DNA from: Acinetobacter lwoffii
GTDB lineage: Bacteria > Pseudomonadota > Gammaproteobacteria > Pseudomonadales > Moraxellaceae
Reading direction: 5' to 3'
NCBI RefSeq assembly: GCF_022967985.1
Contig: NZ_JALJVC010000007.1
Span: 62,001-126,000 of the forward strand
Length of the DNA: 64,000 bases
In this document: in pieces, positions 1 through 8,754 of the stretch
Numbering within the stretch: the first letter of the stretch is position 1
Layout: each line of letters begins with the position of its first letter
Notes under the pieces: generated by a model
What the model was told of the DNA's origin: nothing
The model's input: only the letters and a program-made list of their open reading frames with translations
The model's database searches: none
Translations under genes and position numbers: made by a program

Positions 1-1133
1 CCAAATTCGTTATTGAACGCAGCACCACCCAATGGGCCTTCAATCATGATTTGTAACGGCGATGCCATACGCGATGGTTTGCCGTAGTTTTCTTCCCAAG
101 GCTGTTCAAAGCCCGGAATATTCAGGTTAGATACGGTGAAGCCGGTTAAACCTGCTTTAGGCTTACCACCACGACCGGTCGCACCTTCGTCACGGATTTC
201 ACCGCCTGAACCTGTCGCTGCACCGGCAAATGGTGCAATCGCAGTTGGATGGTTGTGGGTTTCCACTTTCATCAGGATATGCGCGGCCTGGCTCTTGTAT
301 TTATAAACCTGATGACCATTGTCTTCTTGGGTTGGATAAAAACGCTGGGTATCCGAACCAACAATCACCGAAGCGTTGTCTTTATAAGCCGACAATACGT
401 CTGTTGGTGATTCTTTATAGGTGTTCTTGATCATCTGGAACAATGACAATGGCTGAACTTCACCATCAATCGTCCATTCTGAACCGAAGATTTTATGACG
501 ACAATGCTCAGAGTTGGCTTGAGCAAACATCATCAGTTCGATGTCATTTGGATTACGGCCTAGCTTGATGAAAGCTTCAGTCAGGTAATCAATTTCATCC
601 ATTGATAATGCAAAACCAAACTCGTTGTTGGCTTTTACAAGTGCTTCTTTACCTTCACCCAGAATATCAATCGAGTTCAGTGGTTTTGGCGCAGTTTCCA
701 CAAATAATACCGCAGCATCTTCAATCGCATTGAATACGCTTTCGGTCATACGGTCGTGAAGTACTTGCAATGCTTCTTTAGAAAGCTCTTTTACGCCCTT
801 CAAAGTAAATAAAACGCCGCGTTCAAGTCGATGAACCGGCGTATTACAGTTTTTGAAAATGTCCGTCGCTTTAGAGGACCAAGGAGAGATGGTTCCGACG
901 CGCGGTGTGACTAAAATCTGGATTTCATCACTTGCAGCCTGGTGCAATTCAAAAGATTGACCATCGTTGAGAAGCTGTAAAGCTGATTGCTGTTGTTGCT
1001 CGCTGAGCGCTTGGTCAAAGAGGTAGACCCATTGACTTTCAATTGATTGAACAGAACTAATTGACGTCAAACGCGATAATAGTTGAGTTTTCTTAAAAGA
1101 AGAATGTGCGGGTGCACCGGCAACGATAAACAT
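1..1133 (-). CDS. purL: Phosphoribosylformylglycinamidine synthase PurL, N-terminal part (cut by window edge)
   Basis: Single-chain FGAM synthase of purine synthesis (FGAR + Gln + ATP to FGAM). About 377 N-terminal residues lie in the window; the rest runs off the left edge, so the frame is open at position 1. I translated the minus strand by hand. It begins [13 protein letters not shown], has the PurS-like N-terminal domain and linker, and includes [11 protein letters not shown] and the nucleotide-binding stretch [13 protein letters not shown] followed by GATGRGG, all typical of large PurL. The start is ATG at 1133, with GGAG about 11 bases upstream on the coding strand. No other pur gene is adjacent; purM and purN lie about 26 kb away. 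The identification is secure; only the 3' end is unseen. Confidence 0.95.
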   Translation of the reverse strand, partial: MFIVAGAPAHSSFKKTQLLSRLTSISSVQSIESQWVYLFDQALSEQQQQSALQLLNDGQSFELHQAASDEIQILVTPRVGTISPWSSKATDIFKNCNTPVHRLERGVLFTLKGVKELSKEALQVLHDRMTESVFNAIEDAAVLFVETAPKPLNSIDILGEGKEALVKANNEFGFALSMDEIDYLTEAFIKLGRNPNDIELMMFAQANSEHCRHKIFGSEWTIDGEVQPLSLFQMIKNTYKESPTDVLSAYKDNASVIVGSDTQRFYPTQEDNGHQVYKYKSQAAHILMKVETHNHPTAIAPFAGAATGSGGEIRDEGATGRGGKPKAGLTGFTVSNLNIPGFEQPWEENYGKPSRMASPLQIMIEGPLGGAAFNNEF

Positions 1134-2438
1134 GCTGATTTTGGCTCCACGGGATGGTCTGAACAACCATGCCACAATGTGACTTGAGAGAGCGCATATT
1201 CTACTGTGAAATAAGGAAATCGGCTAGATGCCAAATCAGAAAACTACGTCTGAAATATCCTGGACTTTTAAAATATTTCGTTTATTTTCAGTCAGGAAAA
1301 TTGAATGTAGTCGCACAGGTTAACACATTTTTTTCAAGAAAAATCAAAACCGCTTCAGAATAATTTTCTGCATAAAAATTGTATTATTTTTCAACAACAA
1401 TCGGGACAAAATCAAATTCAGGTTTTATTGTCATGACCTGCCAAAATTCCTATTTAGGCCAAAATGAAATACTTGATTACAAGATTTAATGAAGTCGTAT
1501 TTTTTGCAGACTGTTTTTGATTCTTTTGATTGACTCTTAACTTTGACTTCTAAGATTAGAAAACTGGTTAAAGGTCTTCTGCCGTTTTCTGTACTACAAG
1601 GAACAGTTCTCCGCTGATCTCCGCCATTACAGTAACAGAGGCAAATTACTCCCCTCTATGAAAGAATAATTAATACTGAGTGGTATTTTAATCTGACATC
1701 ATCTGCGGGGAAAAAACCGGACATCCATTCTCACCTTCTAAAAGAATAAAAATAAAGTTTCTTATTTGGGCCTTTTATTTTTTTATATTTGATTTTTATC
1801 TTCTCAGATCATAATTAAGCGAAATTTACTCATCTAAAAGACCAAAAAATATATCGACAAAATCCCCCACCATATCCAATATTTTGAAATTTCATCATTT
1901 ATTCATGAGCTCTATTATGCGTAAAAAACACAATATAAATAGCAAAATACCACTTATATTTATGAGGAAATTTACCAGGAATTATGAGGCTTATATAAAA
2001 AAATAATGAAGAAATGATTAATAATAAAATTTTGTTACCTTTTTTATTTAATCCGTATTCTCAGGTTTTATTTAACTCGAAAAGTTTAAAATAAATATTT
2101 GTAATGGCTGAAAAAATATAGAAAATTTTCTTTTTTATTCAACTAACAGAATAACAGGCCCACACGTCTATATCAGCTAAGAATCTTACCAAATAGACAC
2201 TTCATCAGTAAATTTGATGATTTTATGTTAAGCTCTAGCCGAATTGCTGAGGAATTGTCCAAATTCTGGGCCTGGCAATGGTTTTTCCTTTCTGCTGTAG
2301 AGATGAATATAAATTCTATATTCGGACACTAATTTTTTGATGTTCTATAGCTTCACTGCTCTGTCTATTTTAGAGCCTTAATCTGTCACCAATGATTTAA
2401 TTTTCAAAAACAAAAGGTGACCCGCTTAAGGAGTATGT
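1134..2438. other. 1.3 kb AT-rich gene-free region
   Basis: No convincing gene on either strand. The only open frame (plus strand, about 1169-1363, 64 codons) has a composition unlike a protein and no ribosome site. The stretch is markedly AT-rich with many short homopolymer runs. It must hold the purL promoter at its left end and that of the symporter at its right end. An 8-base inverted pair, CAGGCCCA near 2155 and TGGGCCTG near 2266, is present but may be chance. AAGGAG about 2429-2434 is the ribosome site of the downstream symporter. I found no tRNA or riboswitch fold. Confidence 0.5.
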
Positions 2439-4076
2439 ATGTTTCAATTCACTAGTACAGCAACTGTACTATTGATGGTGCTTTTCTATGGCATCACTTT
2501 TTTACTATCGTTACGTATTAAACAGAAAAATGAGAATGTTGATGGCTACATGGTCTCGAATGGCTCCATCGGATTTGGAATGTCTGCGGCCAGTATGACC
2601 GCCACCTGGATCTGGGCCGCCTCGTTTTATGCAGCAGCTTCATCCGGATATACATACGGCGTTTCCGGTGCCCTACACTATGGTTTGTGGGGTGCGCTGA
2701 TGATTTTATTTATCTATCCCTTTGGCAAGCGCTTTCGTGAACTGGCGCCTAATGCCCACACCTTGGCAGAAATCATGCATGCCCGGCATGGCAACCAAAG
2801 CCAGATGATTCTGGCGGGTTCCAATATTGTGGGTAGCGTGATCAGCCTGATGGTGAACTTTACCGCTGCCGGGGCACTGGTTGAAATTTTATCTCCTTTA
2901 AGCTTTATCCATGGCGTGCTGATTACCGGTATCGGTGTACTGTCCTATACCCTCTGGTCGGGCTTCCGTTCCTCAGTCTTTACCGATTTTGGTCAACTGG
3001 TGGCGATGATTGTCGCGGCTGTGATTATTATTCCAACCTTATTTTTCACCTTAGGCGGACCTTCCCTGTTTCAAAGCGGGATTCATAACCTGCAACCGGA
3101 ACAGCTGGATTTTTTCTCTAAAACGGCCTTTCTGGAACAAGGCGCGCCTTTTTTTGTTGCTGTATTGGCCTATGCAATTGGTAATCAGACCATTGCCCAG
3201 CGCCTGTTTGCAGTCCGTGAAGACCTGATCAAACCGAGTTTTATCACTGCAACCATTGGTTATGCTGCAATTGTCATTGGTCTAGGCATGCTGGGGTTAT
3301 TGGCACTATTTACAGGTATTCAACCTATTGATGGCAACCTGAATAACCTGATTCCGCAAATGGCAGCGACTTATCTTTCTCCATTTATGGTCGCGCTGTT
3401 ATTCATCATGGTGATTGGAGCCCTGTCTTCTACCGCTGACTCGGATCTGTCTGCCCTGTCTGCGATTGTCATGACGGACATTTATGGCAAACAGATTGCG
3501 AAAAACCGTCCTGATCCAAAGAAAATGCTGTTTATTGGCCGTATGACCATGATCGTTGCCACCATGCTGGGGATTGTGATTGCCACCTTGAAGTTTGACA
3601 TTTTGTCGATGCTGATTTTTGTAGGTGCACTTTGGGGCTCTATTGTGTTCCCGGTGATTGTCAGCCTGTATTGGGACAAGGTGAATGCCCGGGCCTTTAA
3701 CTGGTCAGTGGGCCTCGCATTTTTCAGCTTTCTGATAGTACGTTTTGAATGGCTTCCGATTCAGGGATTGATCGCACTTGGCTTTGAACTCGTTGCGACC
3801 CTGGGGATTGGTGTGGTGCTGGGTCTGATGACCTTTGGTTTCTTTGGCAAGAAAGTGGGTCTGGTCGTTGGCATATTGGCCAGTATTGGCTTCATGCCAT
3901 GGACCATCGGCTTCTTGCGTGAATACGGCACCTTGTTAAGCTCACTGACAGCGTATGGCAGTAGTGCGCTGGTATGTACTGTGTTGACGCTACTCTACAG
4001 CAAAGAACGATTTGATTTTAAACAAATCAACAAGATGGTGATTGAATTTCACCATCTATCTGAGAAAAGTAAATAA
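2439..4076 (+). CDS. Sodium:solute symporter family (SSS) transporter
   Basis: A 545-residue inner-membrane secondary transporter of the sodium:solute symporter superfamily (LeuT fold). About 13-14 hydrophobic segments span the whole length. Early helices carry GFGMSAASMTATWIWAA and GYTYGVSGALHYGLWGA, the pattern of the branch that includes urea/DUR3-like and related uptake permeases. The conserved STADSDLSALSAIVMTDIYG stretch (around residues 335-354) is the family signature helix with the sodium-site Ser/Thr pair. The start is ATG with AAGGAG 8 bases upstream. A 43-codon membrane ORF follows after 11 bases and shares the transcript, ending at a strong terminator. The substrate cannot be read from sequence. 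A metabolite, amide or urea is plausible, but no urease or catabolic gene lies next to it. Confidence 0.9.
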   Translation: MFQFTSTATVLLMVLFYGITFLLSLRIKQKNENVDGYMVSNGSIGFGMSAASMTATWIWAASFYAAASSGYTYGVSGALHYGLWGALMILFIYPFGKRFRELAPNAHTLAEIMHARHGNQSQMILAGSNIVGSVISLMVNFTAAGALVEILSPLSFIHGVLITGIGVLSYTLWSGFRSSVFTDFGQLVAMIVAAVIIIPTLFFTLGGPSLFQSGIHNLQPEQLDFFSKTAFLEQGAPFFVAVLAYAIGNQTIAQRLFAVREDLIKPSFITATIGYAAIVIGLGMLGLLALFTGIQPIDGNLNNLIPQMAATYLSPFMVALLFIMVIGALSSTADSDLSALSAIVMTDIYGKQIAKNRPDPKKMLFIGRMTMIVATMLGIVIATLKFDILSMLIFVGALWGSIVFPVIVSLYWDKVNARAFNWSVGLAFFSFLIVRFEWLPIQGLIALGFELVATLGIGVVLGLMTFGFFGKKVGLVVGILASIGFMPWTIGFLREYGTLLSSLTAYGSSALVCTVLTLLYSKERFDFKQINKMVIEFHHLSEKSK

Positions 4077-4087
4077 GGAGATTTCAG

Positions 4088-4219
4088 ATGACAAGTCAAT
4101 TATTGACTCTATATGTACTTTTTTGGCCATTGGTGGCAAGCCTGGTCTTGTTCACGATTTGCCTGAATGTCTATAAAGACACACAACAGGCCAAGAAAAA
4201 TGGCGAAGAGCTAATCTGA
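4088..4219 (+). CDS. Small membrane protein, putative transporter small subunit
   Basis: A 43-residue protein, too short for most gene callers, starting MTSQLLTLYVLFWPLVASLV. A single hydrophobic helix covers residues about 4-27, followed by a short charged tail (KDTQQAKKNGEELI). The start is ATG with AAGGAG about 8 bases upstream, in the 11-base gap after the symporter stop, and a rho-independent terminator follows directly. I recall a family of about 43-residue proteins annotated as putative transporter small subunit, found immediately downstream of SSS-type symporters; length, topology and position all fit. By analogy with other one-helix transporter partners it probably stabilises or regulates the symporter, but that is inference. 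Confidence 0.8.
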   Translation: MTSQLLTLYVLFWPLVASLVLFTICLNVYKDTQQAKKNGEELI

Positions 4220-4234
4220 TTCTTCGCCTTAAAC

Positions 4235-4265
4235 AAAAAGCAGGCCATTGAGTCTGCTTTTTTAT
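4235..4265 (+). terminator. Rho-independent terminator of the symporter operon
   Basis: AAAAAGCAG and CTGCTTTTT form a stem around a loop of about 10 bases, followed by a T run. It lies 16 bases after the small-subunit stop. Confidence 0.85.
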
Positions 4266-4415
4266 TGTTCATTTGATGATTTCGATTTTTAATTCTTAGT
4301 TTTTTCCAGCTGACTGAAATAACAATATGCAGCAAGACAATTCATGTCGCACTGCCCTAGTCCCCGAACCAGTTTTTTGGCATGATGCAAATAGTGGATC
4401 ACTGAATAATGATAA

Positions 4416-5756
4416 ATGACTCAAATGCGTTGGTTAGAACTGCTTTCGACAGTTCGGATTGGTAGTAAAAAGCAGAGCACTGAACTGGCACGCAGCCCGT
4501 TTCATAAAGATTATGACCGTATTATTTTTTCGCAAAGCTTCCGGCAGTTAAACCGCAAAACCCAGGTCCATCCACTGACCCAGCACGATGGCATTCATAC
4601 CCGTTTGACCCATTCGCTGGAAGTCTCCTGTATTGGCCGTTCACTGGGTATGCTGGCTGCCGAGAAAATCAAAGATAATTTACCTGCCTGGATTTCTCCG
4701 GCTGATGTCGGTGCCATCATTCAGGCTGCCTGTCTGGCACATGATATTGGCAACCCGCCTTTTGGTCATGCCGGTGAATACGCCATTCGGGAATGGTTTG
4801 ACGATGCTTCTCATACCGACTTTTTAAAAGATTTAAGTCCTGAACAGGAAGCCGATGTCCGCCAGTTTGAAGGCAATGCCCAAGGCCTGCGCCTGCTGAC
4901 CAAGATTGATTATCATCCCTATGATGGCGGCATGCGCCTGACCTATGCCACGCTCGGCGCCTATCTTAAATACCCATGGCTCTCTGAGGCGATTGACCCG
5001 ACTGGTAACACCCCGGCCAGCCGACGTCCAAAATTTGGTTGTTACCAGTCTGAAAAAGAAATTTTGCAGGAAATTGCTGAACAGCTAGGTCTAATCCAGC
5101 TTGGTGAATATCATTATTGTCGTCATCCGCTGACCTATCTTTTAGAAGCTGCGGATGACATCTGCTATGCCCTGATTGATCTGGAAGATGGCATTAGCCT
5201 GAATATGCTCAGCTATGCCGAAGTCGAGCCAGTTTTCCTGAACTTGCTGGGAGAATATGGCACACCTGAAGAAATCAATCTGCCTAATACCACCTGGCAA
5301 CAAAAAATTGCCGCCTTACGTGGTCGGGTCATGAAACGTCTGGTAGATGAAGTCACCACAGCCTTTGCCCGACATCAGCAGGAAATTCTGATGGGCCAAT
5401 TGCAAGGCTCATTGCTGGGTTATTGTAGTGCCGACATTGAGATTGGCATTAACCGGGCCAAAGAACTGGCGCGAGACAAGATCTTCGAACATCCACAAAA
5501 AGCCGGTCTGGAAATTATCGCGCATCAAAGTCTGCAAACGATTCTGGATGCCTTTATTCCACTGACCACGCCGCACAAAACTTTAAGCTTTAAAGAGCAG
5601 CGTTTAATGGCTATTTTAAAACGCTCGGGTGCGCAGTTTAGCGCTGATCATTATGACAACATTATGCAGGTGCTAGATATTGTCTCCAAGTTCTCGGATC
5701 ATCAGGCTTATAATCTGGCGCAGGAACTGCATGGCAATAAAGCCGGGTTACTCTAA
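4416..5756 (+). CDS. dgt: Deoxyguanosinetriphosphate triphosphohydrolase (dGTPase), HD superfamily
   Basis: A 446-residue cytosolic dNTP triphosphohydrolase that releases deoxynucleoside and triphosphate, helping balance dNTP pools. The HD-domain metal ligands are visible: TRLTHSLEV (His66) and CLAHDIGNPPFGHAGE (His109-Asp110), preceded by the family motif FRQLNRKTQVHP. The C-terminal region carries the usual dGTPase extension, with ADDICYALIDLEDG in the middle supplying the second half of the metal site. The length fits the class that resembles E. coli Dgt but is somewhat shorter. The ATG at 4416 has no strong ribosome site; a second ATG three codons later is possible. It is followed by ruvA after 117 bases, perhaps on the same transcript. 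Confidence 0.9.
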   Translation: MTQMRWLELLSTVRIGSKKQSTELARSPFHKDYDRIIFSQSFRQLNRKTQVHPLTQHDGIHTRLTHSLEVSCIGRSLGMLAAEKIKDNLPAWISPADVGAIIQAACLAHDIGNPPFGHAGEYAIREWFDDASHTDFLKDLSPEQEADVRQFEGNAQGLRLLTKIDYHPYDGGMRLTYATLGAYLKYPWLSEAIDPTGNTPASRRPKFGCYQSEKEILQEIAEQLGLIQLGEYHYCRHPLTYLLEAADDICYALIDLEDGISLNMLSYAEVEPVFLNLLGEYGTPEEINLPNTTWQQKIAALRGRVMKRLVDEVTTAFARHQQEILMGQLQGSLLGYCSADIEIGINRAKELARDKIFEHPQKAGLEIIAHQSLQTILDAFIPLTTPHKTLSFKEQRLMAILKRSGAQFSADHYDNIMQVLDIVSKFSDHQAYNLAQELHGNKAGLL

Positions 5757-5873
5757 TGCGAACGAGCGCCTGATGATAATCTCAGCAAAATCACTGTTTT
5801 TGAATGATAGAGTTTTGCCTTTATCGAAAATGCTGACTACTATGCCTGTATTAAATTTGAGTATGTATAAAAA

Positions 5874-6476
5874 ATGATTGGATGCCTGATTGGGGAAGTA
5901 CTGGCGCTGGAAGCACCGACTGTTTTATTAAATGTAAACGGCGTAGGTTATGAAATTGACACCCCTTTAACCACTTTCTGTCAGTTGCAAAAAGGCCAGA
6001 AAATTACCCTGTGGACCCATCTTGCTGTTCGTGAAGATGCCCAGTTACTTTATGGCTTTATCAATGCGCAGGAAAAAACCATTTTCCGTACCTTATTAAA
6101 GGTGAACGGTGTTGGTCCGAAAATGGCGCTTGGTATTCTTTCCACTTTAAGTGTGGAAATGCTGATCCACACCGTTGAACATGAAGATATCAACACTCTG
6201 GTCAAAGTTCCGGGGGTGGGTAAAAAGACTGCAGAACGCCTGATGATTGAATTGCGTGACCGCTTTAAAGCCATGGCTTCAGGTGCTGCACCAAGCAATT
6301 CAACTGCACCACAAATTCAGTTTATGGGTAATTCAGCCGTGGCTGAAGCGGAAGCTGCATTACAGTCCTTGGGCTATAAACCTGCTGAGGCACAAAAACT
6401 GGTGAATGCTGCCAAAGGTGAATTTACCGAAGCCAGCGATATTATCCGCGCAGCGTTGAAGTCGATGAATAAATAG
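5874..6476 (+). CDS. ruvA: Holliday junction branch migration protein RuvA
   Basis: A 200-residue junction-binding subunit that tetramerises on four-way DNA and loads the RuvB helicase during recombinational repair. Domain I is an OB fold (MIGCLIGEVLAL...VNGVGYEI). Domain II carries two helix-hairpin-helix motifs, LKVNGVGPKMALGIL and VKVPGVGKKTAERL. Domain III is the mobile C-terminal three-helix domain (AVAEAEAALQSLGYKPAEA) that contacts RuvB. The length is normal. ruvB lies in the same orientation but 335 bases downstream, separated by an inverted-repeat element, whereas the pair is tightly linked in many gammaproteobacteria. ruvC is not nearby. Confidence 0.97.
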   Translation: MIGCLIGEVLALEAPTVLLNVNGVGYEIDTPLTTFCQLQKGQKITLWTHLAVREDAQLLYGFINAQEKTIFRTLLKVNGVGPKMALGILSTLSVEMLIHTVEHEDINTLVKVPGVGKKTAERLMIELRDRFKAMASGAAPSNSTAPQIQFMGNSAVAEAEAALQSLGYKPAEAQKLVNAAKGEFTEASDIIRAALKSMNK

Positions 6477-6519
6477 AGATGATATCCAAGTTACAGGATA
6501 AAATCTGATACGCGTAAAA

Positions 6520-6660
6520 GTCATTCGCAACTGTTTGAGGCAGGAGACATTTATAGTTAAATGTTTCTGCGATATATTCGATAAGAATCAATATTCGACG
6601 AGTTTTGCGAATGACGGTGGTTTTGCTTACTTTTGCCGAAACAAAAGTAAGGCGAACCGC
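6520..6660. repeat. Intergenic inverted-repeat element between ruvA and ruvB
   Basis: Two nested palindromic parts. The first is a perfect 11-base inverted pair, GTCATTCGCAA (6520-6530) and TTGCGAATGAC (6605-6615), bracketing 74 bases. Directly after it is a hairpin, CTTACTTTTG (6626-6635) / CAAAAGTAAG (6642-6651), with loop CCGAAA. From memory, very similar hairpin-containing sequences recur between genes in Acinetobacter genomes; this was not searched. It has no coding capacity of its own. A 62-codon open frame running through it is an artefact of the repeat. It may act as an mRNA hairpin or be a non-autonomous mobile relic. Confidence 0.7.
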
Positions 6661-6811
6661 AGGTTAATACTCAGATATAAATCTGATTGGAAAGACTCTG
6701 CAAAAATTCAATTCCTCGCCTAGGCGAAAATCTTAGGATTCAGATCCATATTTGAGGCCGTGTCAAAATTACCAGCTCAAAGGATCACCAAAACATTGGT
6801 ATATAAACGTT

Positions 6812-7819
6812 ATGCAAGACCGTCTCATCAGTGGTTCTGAAAAACCCGAAGATCATTTTGATCGTGCCATCCGCCCGACTTCCCTCGATGACTACATCGG
6901 TCAGCCGGTGGTTCGTGAGCAGATGGAAATTTTCATTGGCGCAGCCCGTGGCCGTGAAGAAGCCCTTGATCACACCCTGATTTTTGGCCCGCCAGGTCTG
7001 GGTAAAACAACGTTGGCCAATATTATTGCCCGAGAAATGGGTGGCAATCTTAAGTCAACTTCTGGTCCGGTTCTGGAACGTGCCGGCGACTTAGCCGCGA
7101 TGCTAACCAATCTGGAAGAAGGTGATGTCCTGTTTATTGACGAGATTCACCGTCTTTCACCCGTGATTGAAGAAATCCTGTATCCGGCAATGGAAGATTA
7201 TCAGCTCGACATCATGATTGGTGAAGGCCCGGCTGCGCGCTCGATTAAACTGGATTTACCGCCATTTACGCTTGTTGCAGCAACCACACGTGCAGGTCTA
7301 CTCACCTCTCCGCTGCGTGACCGTTTCGGAATCGTGCAACGTTTAGAGTTTTATTCGGTTGAAGATTTAACCCATATTGTCAAACGTTCAGCCAATTTGA
7401 TGGATGTACCTATGACTGGAGATGGCGCAAAAGAAATTGCCCGTCGTTCACGAGGTACACCTCGTATTGCCAACCGTTTATTGCGTCGTGTGCGTGACTA
7501 CGCTCAGGTCAAAGGGACTGGTGAAATCAATCAGGATATGGCCCAACGTGCTTTGGACATGCTCAAAGTCGATAAAGATGGTTTAGATACGCTCGACCGC
7601 CGCTATTTATCTATGCTTCTTGAGCGTTTTGATGGCGGTCCTGCCGGTGTTGAAGCCTTGGCCGCAGCCATGGCAGAAGATTCAGGCACGTTGGAAGATG
7701 TCATTGAGCCTTACCTGATTCAGCAAGGTTATGTGATGCGAACCGCGCGTGGTCGTATTGCCACCAATATGGCGTATTTGCAGTTTGGAATGACACCACC
7801 TGAGCCGAAAGACAGATAA
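6812..7819 (+). CDS. ruvB: Holliday junction branch migration ATPase RuvB
   Basis: A 335-residue AAA+ motor that drives branch migration with RuvA. Walker [10 protein letters not shown] (residues about 59-67), Walker B LFIDEIHR (107-114), sensor region AATTRAG, the arginine-finger stretch SPLRDRFG, and the C-terminal winged-helix DNA-binding domain ([27 protein letters not shown]) are all present. The open frame extends 20 codons further upstream, but the family N-terminus corresponds to MQDRLISG, so I place the start at the ATG at 6812. A strong terminator follows 11 bases after the stop. Confidence 0.97.
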   Translation: MQDRLISGSEKPEDHFDRAIRPTSLDDYIGQPVVREQMEIFIGAARGREEALDHTLIFGPPGLGKTTLANIIAREMGGNLKSTSGPVLERAGDLAAMLTNLEEGDVLFIDEIHRLSPVIEEILYPAMEDYQLDIMIGEGPAARSIKLDLPPFTLVAATTRAGLLTSPLRDRFGIVQRLEFYSVEDLTHIVKRSANLMDVPMTGDGAKEIARRSRGTPRIANRLLRRVRDYAQVKGTGEINQDMAQRALDMLKVDKDGLDTLDRRYLSMLLERFDGGPAGVEALAAAMAEDSGTLEDVIEPYLIQQGYVMRTARGRIATNMAYLQFGMTPPEPKDR

Positions 7820-7830
7820 AATAGAGAATT

Positions 7831-7854
7831 AAAAGCAGCTTAGGCTGCTTTTTT
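7831..7854. terminator. Terminator after ruvB, overlapping the end of the convergent gene
   Basis: AAAAGCAGC-TTAG-GCTGCTTTTTT, a stem with T runs on both strands. It serves ruvB and overlaps the last codons of the convergent minus-strand gene. Confidence 0.85.
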
Positions 7855-8616
7855 ATTGAATATAGATTTCAAATTTTTAATAAGAGAATCTACTACAATG
7901 TTTAGAGCTTTGAAACTATCAGCAATACCTTCTTTATCAATTACCGCGGTAATACACATGATTTGTAGCTGAGTGAGATAACGCTCAAATTCGTCCCATT
8001 CAGATACTAATTCATGATCTTCCTCTACTAACATTTTTAAATGAGTACTGATACGAGCTATTAAAGGGAATATATCATCTTCTAAATTCCTTAATTCTGA
8101 ACGCACATCTTCGTATTCATTATTTTTGAACCAGTCTTTCACATCATTTAATACTAAAGCTACAGAGCCTAACAATGTAATGTATTTATGCACTAATGGT
8201 TTCAATACAGCAAGATCGTCTATTAACTTAAGTTTCCGACCTCTATAAAATTCTTCTTGTAATTCAACTCTTTTTAACTTTTCTTGACTTTCTATAAGTT
8301 GTTTAGTCATATTTCTATGAGATTCTGCTGCTTCTTTAATATCTTCACTTACTACTTTAAAAGATAGTTCTGTGAGTTGAAAACTTTTACGTCCATACCA
8401 ATAAGCCAGCCAAGTTGCCAGACTACCTAAAATTAGTGCAATAATCACCGATAAAGCAAATGATGAAATCGCTGTCGTATCAGTAGAACTTACATTTAAA
8501 TCAAGCGGAATCTTCTTACTTTCGGAATCAGCTTCGATGTGAGTTGCATATAAAGGCTGTTGTGGCACTGTCCATGGCTGCTGAATCATCACTTCATTAT
8601 TATTTCCTTCTGCCAC
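7840..8616 (-). CDS. Orphan membrane-anchored coiled-coil protein
   Basis: 258 residues; I do not recognise a family. The first 48 residues are polar. One strong membrane helix (about residues 50-72, SFALSVIIALILGSLATWLAYW) ends in a positively charged YGRKS. A predicted coiled coil follows (about 80-125, EDIKEAAESHRNMTKQLIES and onward), then a helical acidic C-terminal domain of about 130 residues. No catalytic motif is seen. The start is GTG at 8616 with a good AGGGG six bases upstream. The gene is more AT-rich than the flanking ruvB and amidase genes and stands alone, which suggests an accessory gene gained between core genes. It may be a structural or sensing membrane protein, but there is no evidence for a specific role. 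Confidence 0.75.
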   Translation of the reverse strand: MAEGNNNEVMIQQPWTVPQQPLYATHIEADSESKKIPLDLNVSSTDTTAISSFALSVIIALILGSLATWLAYWYGRKSFQLTELSFKVVSEDIKEAAESHRNMTKQLIESQEKLKRVELQEEFYRGRKLKLIDDLAVLKPLVHKYITLLGSVALVLNDVKDWFKNNEYEDVRSELRNLEDDIFPLIARISTHLKMLVEEDHELVSEWDEFERYLTQLQIMCITAVIDKEGIADSFKALNIVVDSLIKNLKSIFNKKAA

Positions 8617-8682
8617 ACGTTACCCCTTTATATTTCAAATAGATTACTTATTTATCATATTGTAAACATTTTCAAAGCATTA

Positions 8683-8722
8683 CAAAAGAAAAAGCCAACT
8701 GACCATGCCTGAATCAGTTGGC
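8683..8722 (-). terminator. Terminator of the acetamidase/formamidase gene
   Basis: On the minus strand, GCCAACTGA and TCAGTTGGC form a 9-bp stem followed by a TTTTTCTTTT run. It lies 33 bases past the stop of the gene that ends at 8755. Confidence 0.8.
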
Positions 8723-8754
8723 AAAAGCACAAAACAAAAAACTATATAAAGAAA

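Noticed and set aside
1169-1363. 64-codon frame after the purL start
   Set aside because: Composition not protein-like, no ribosome site, no domain; AT-rich noise in a gene-free region.
2266-2282. GGCCTGGCAATGGTTTTT as a possible sigma-54 promoter upstream of the symporter
   Set aside because: TGGCA is present, but the -12 TTGC element is missing at the required spacing.
6535-6723. 62-codon open frame between ruvA and ruvB
   Set aside because: It lies wholly inside the intergenic repeat element and reads straight through the hairpin; no ribosome site fitted to it.
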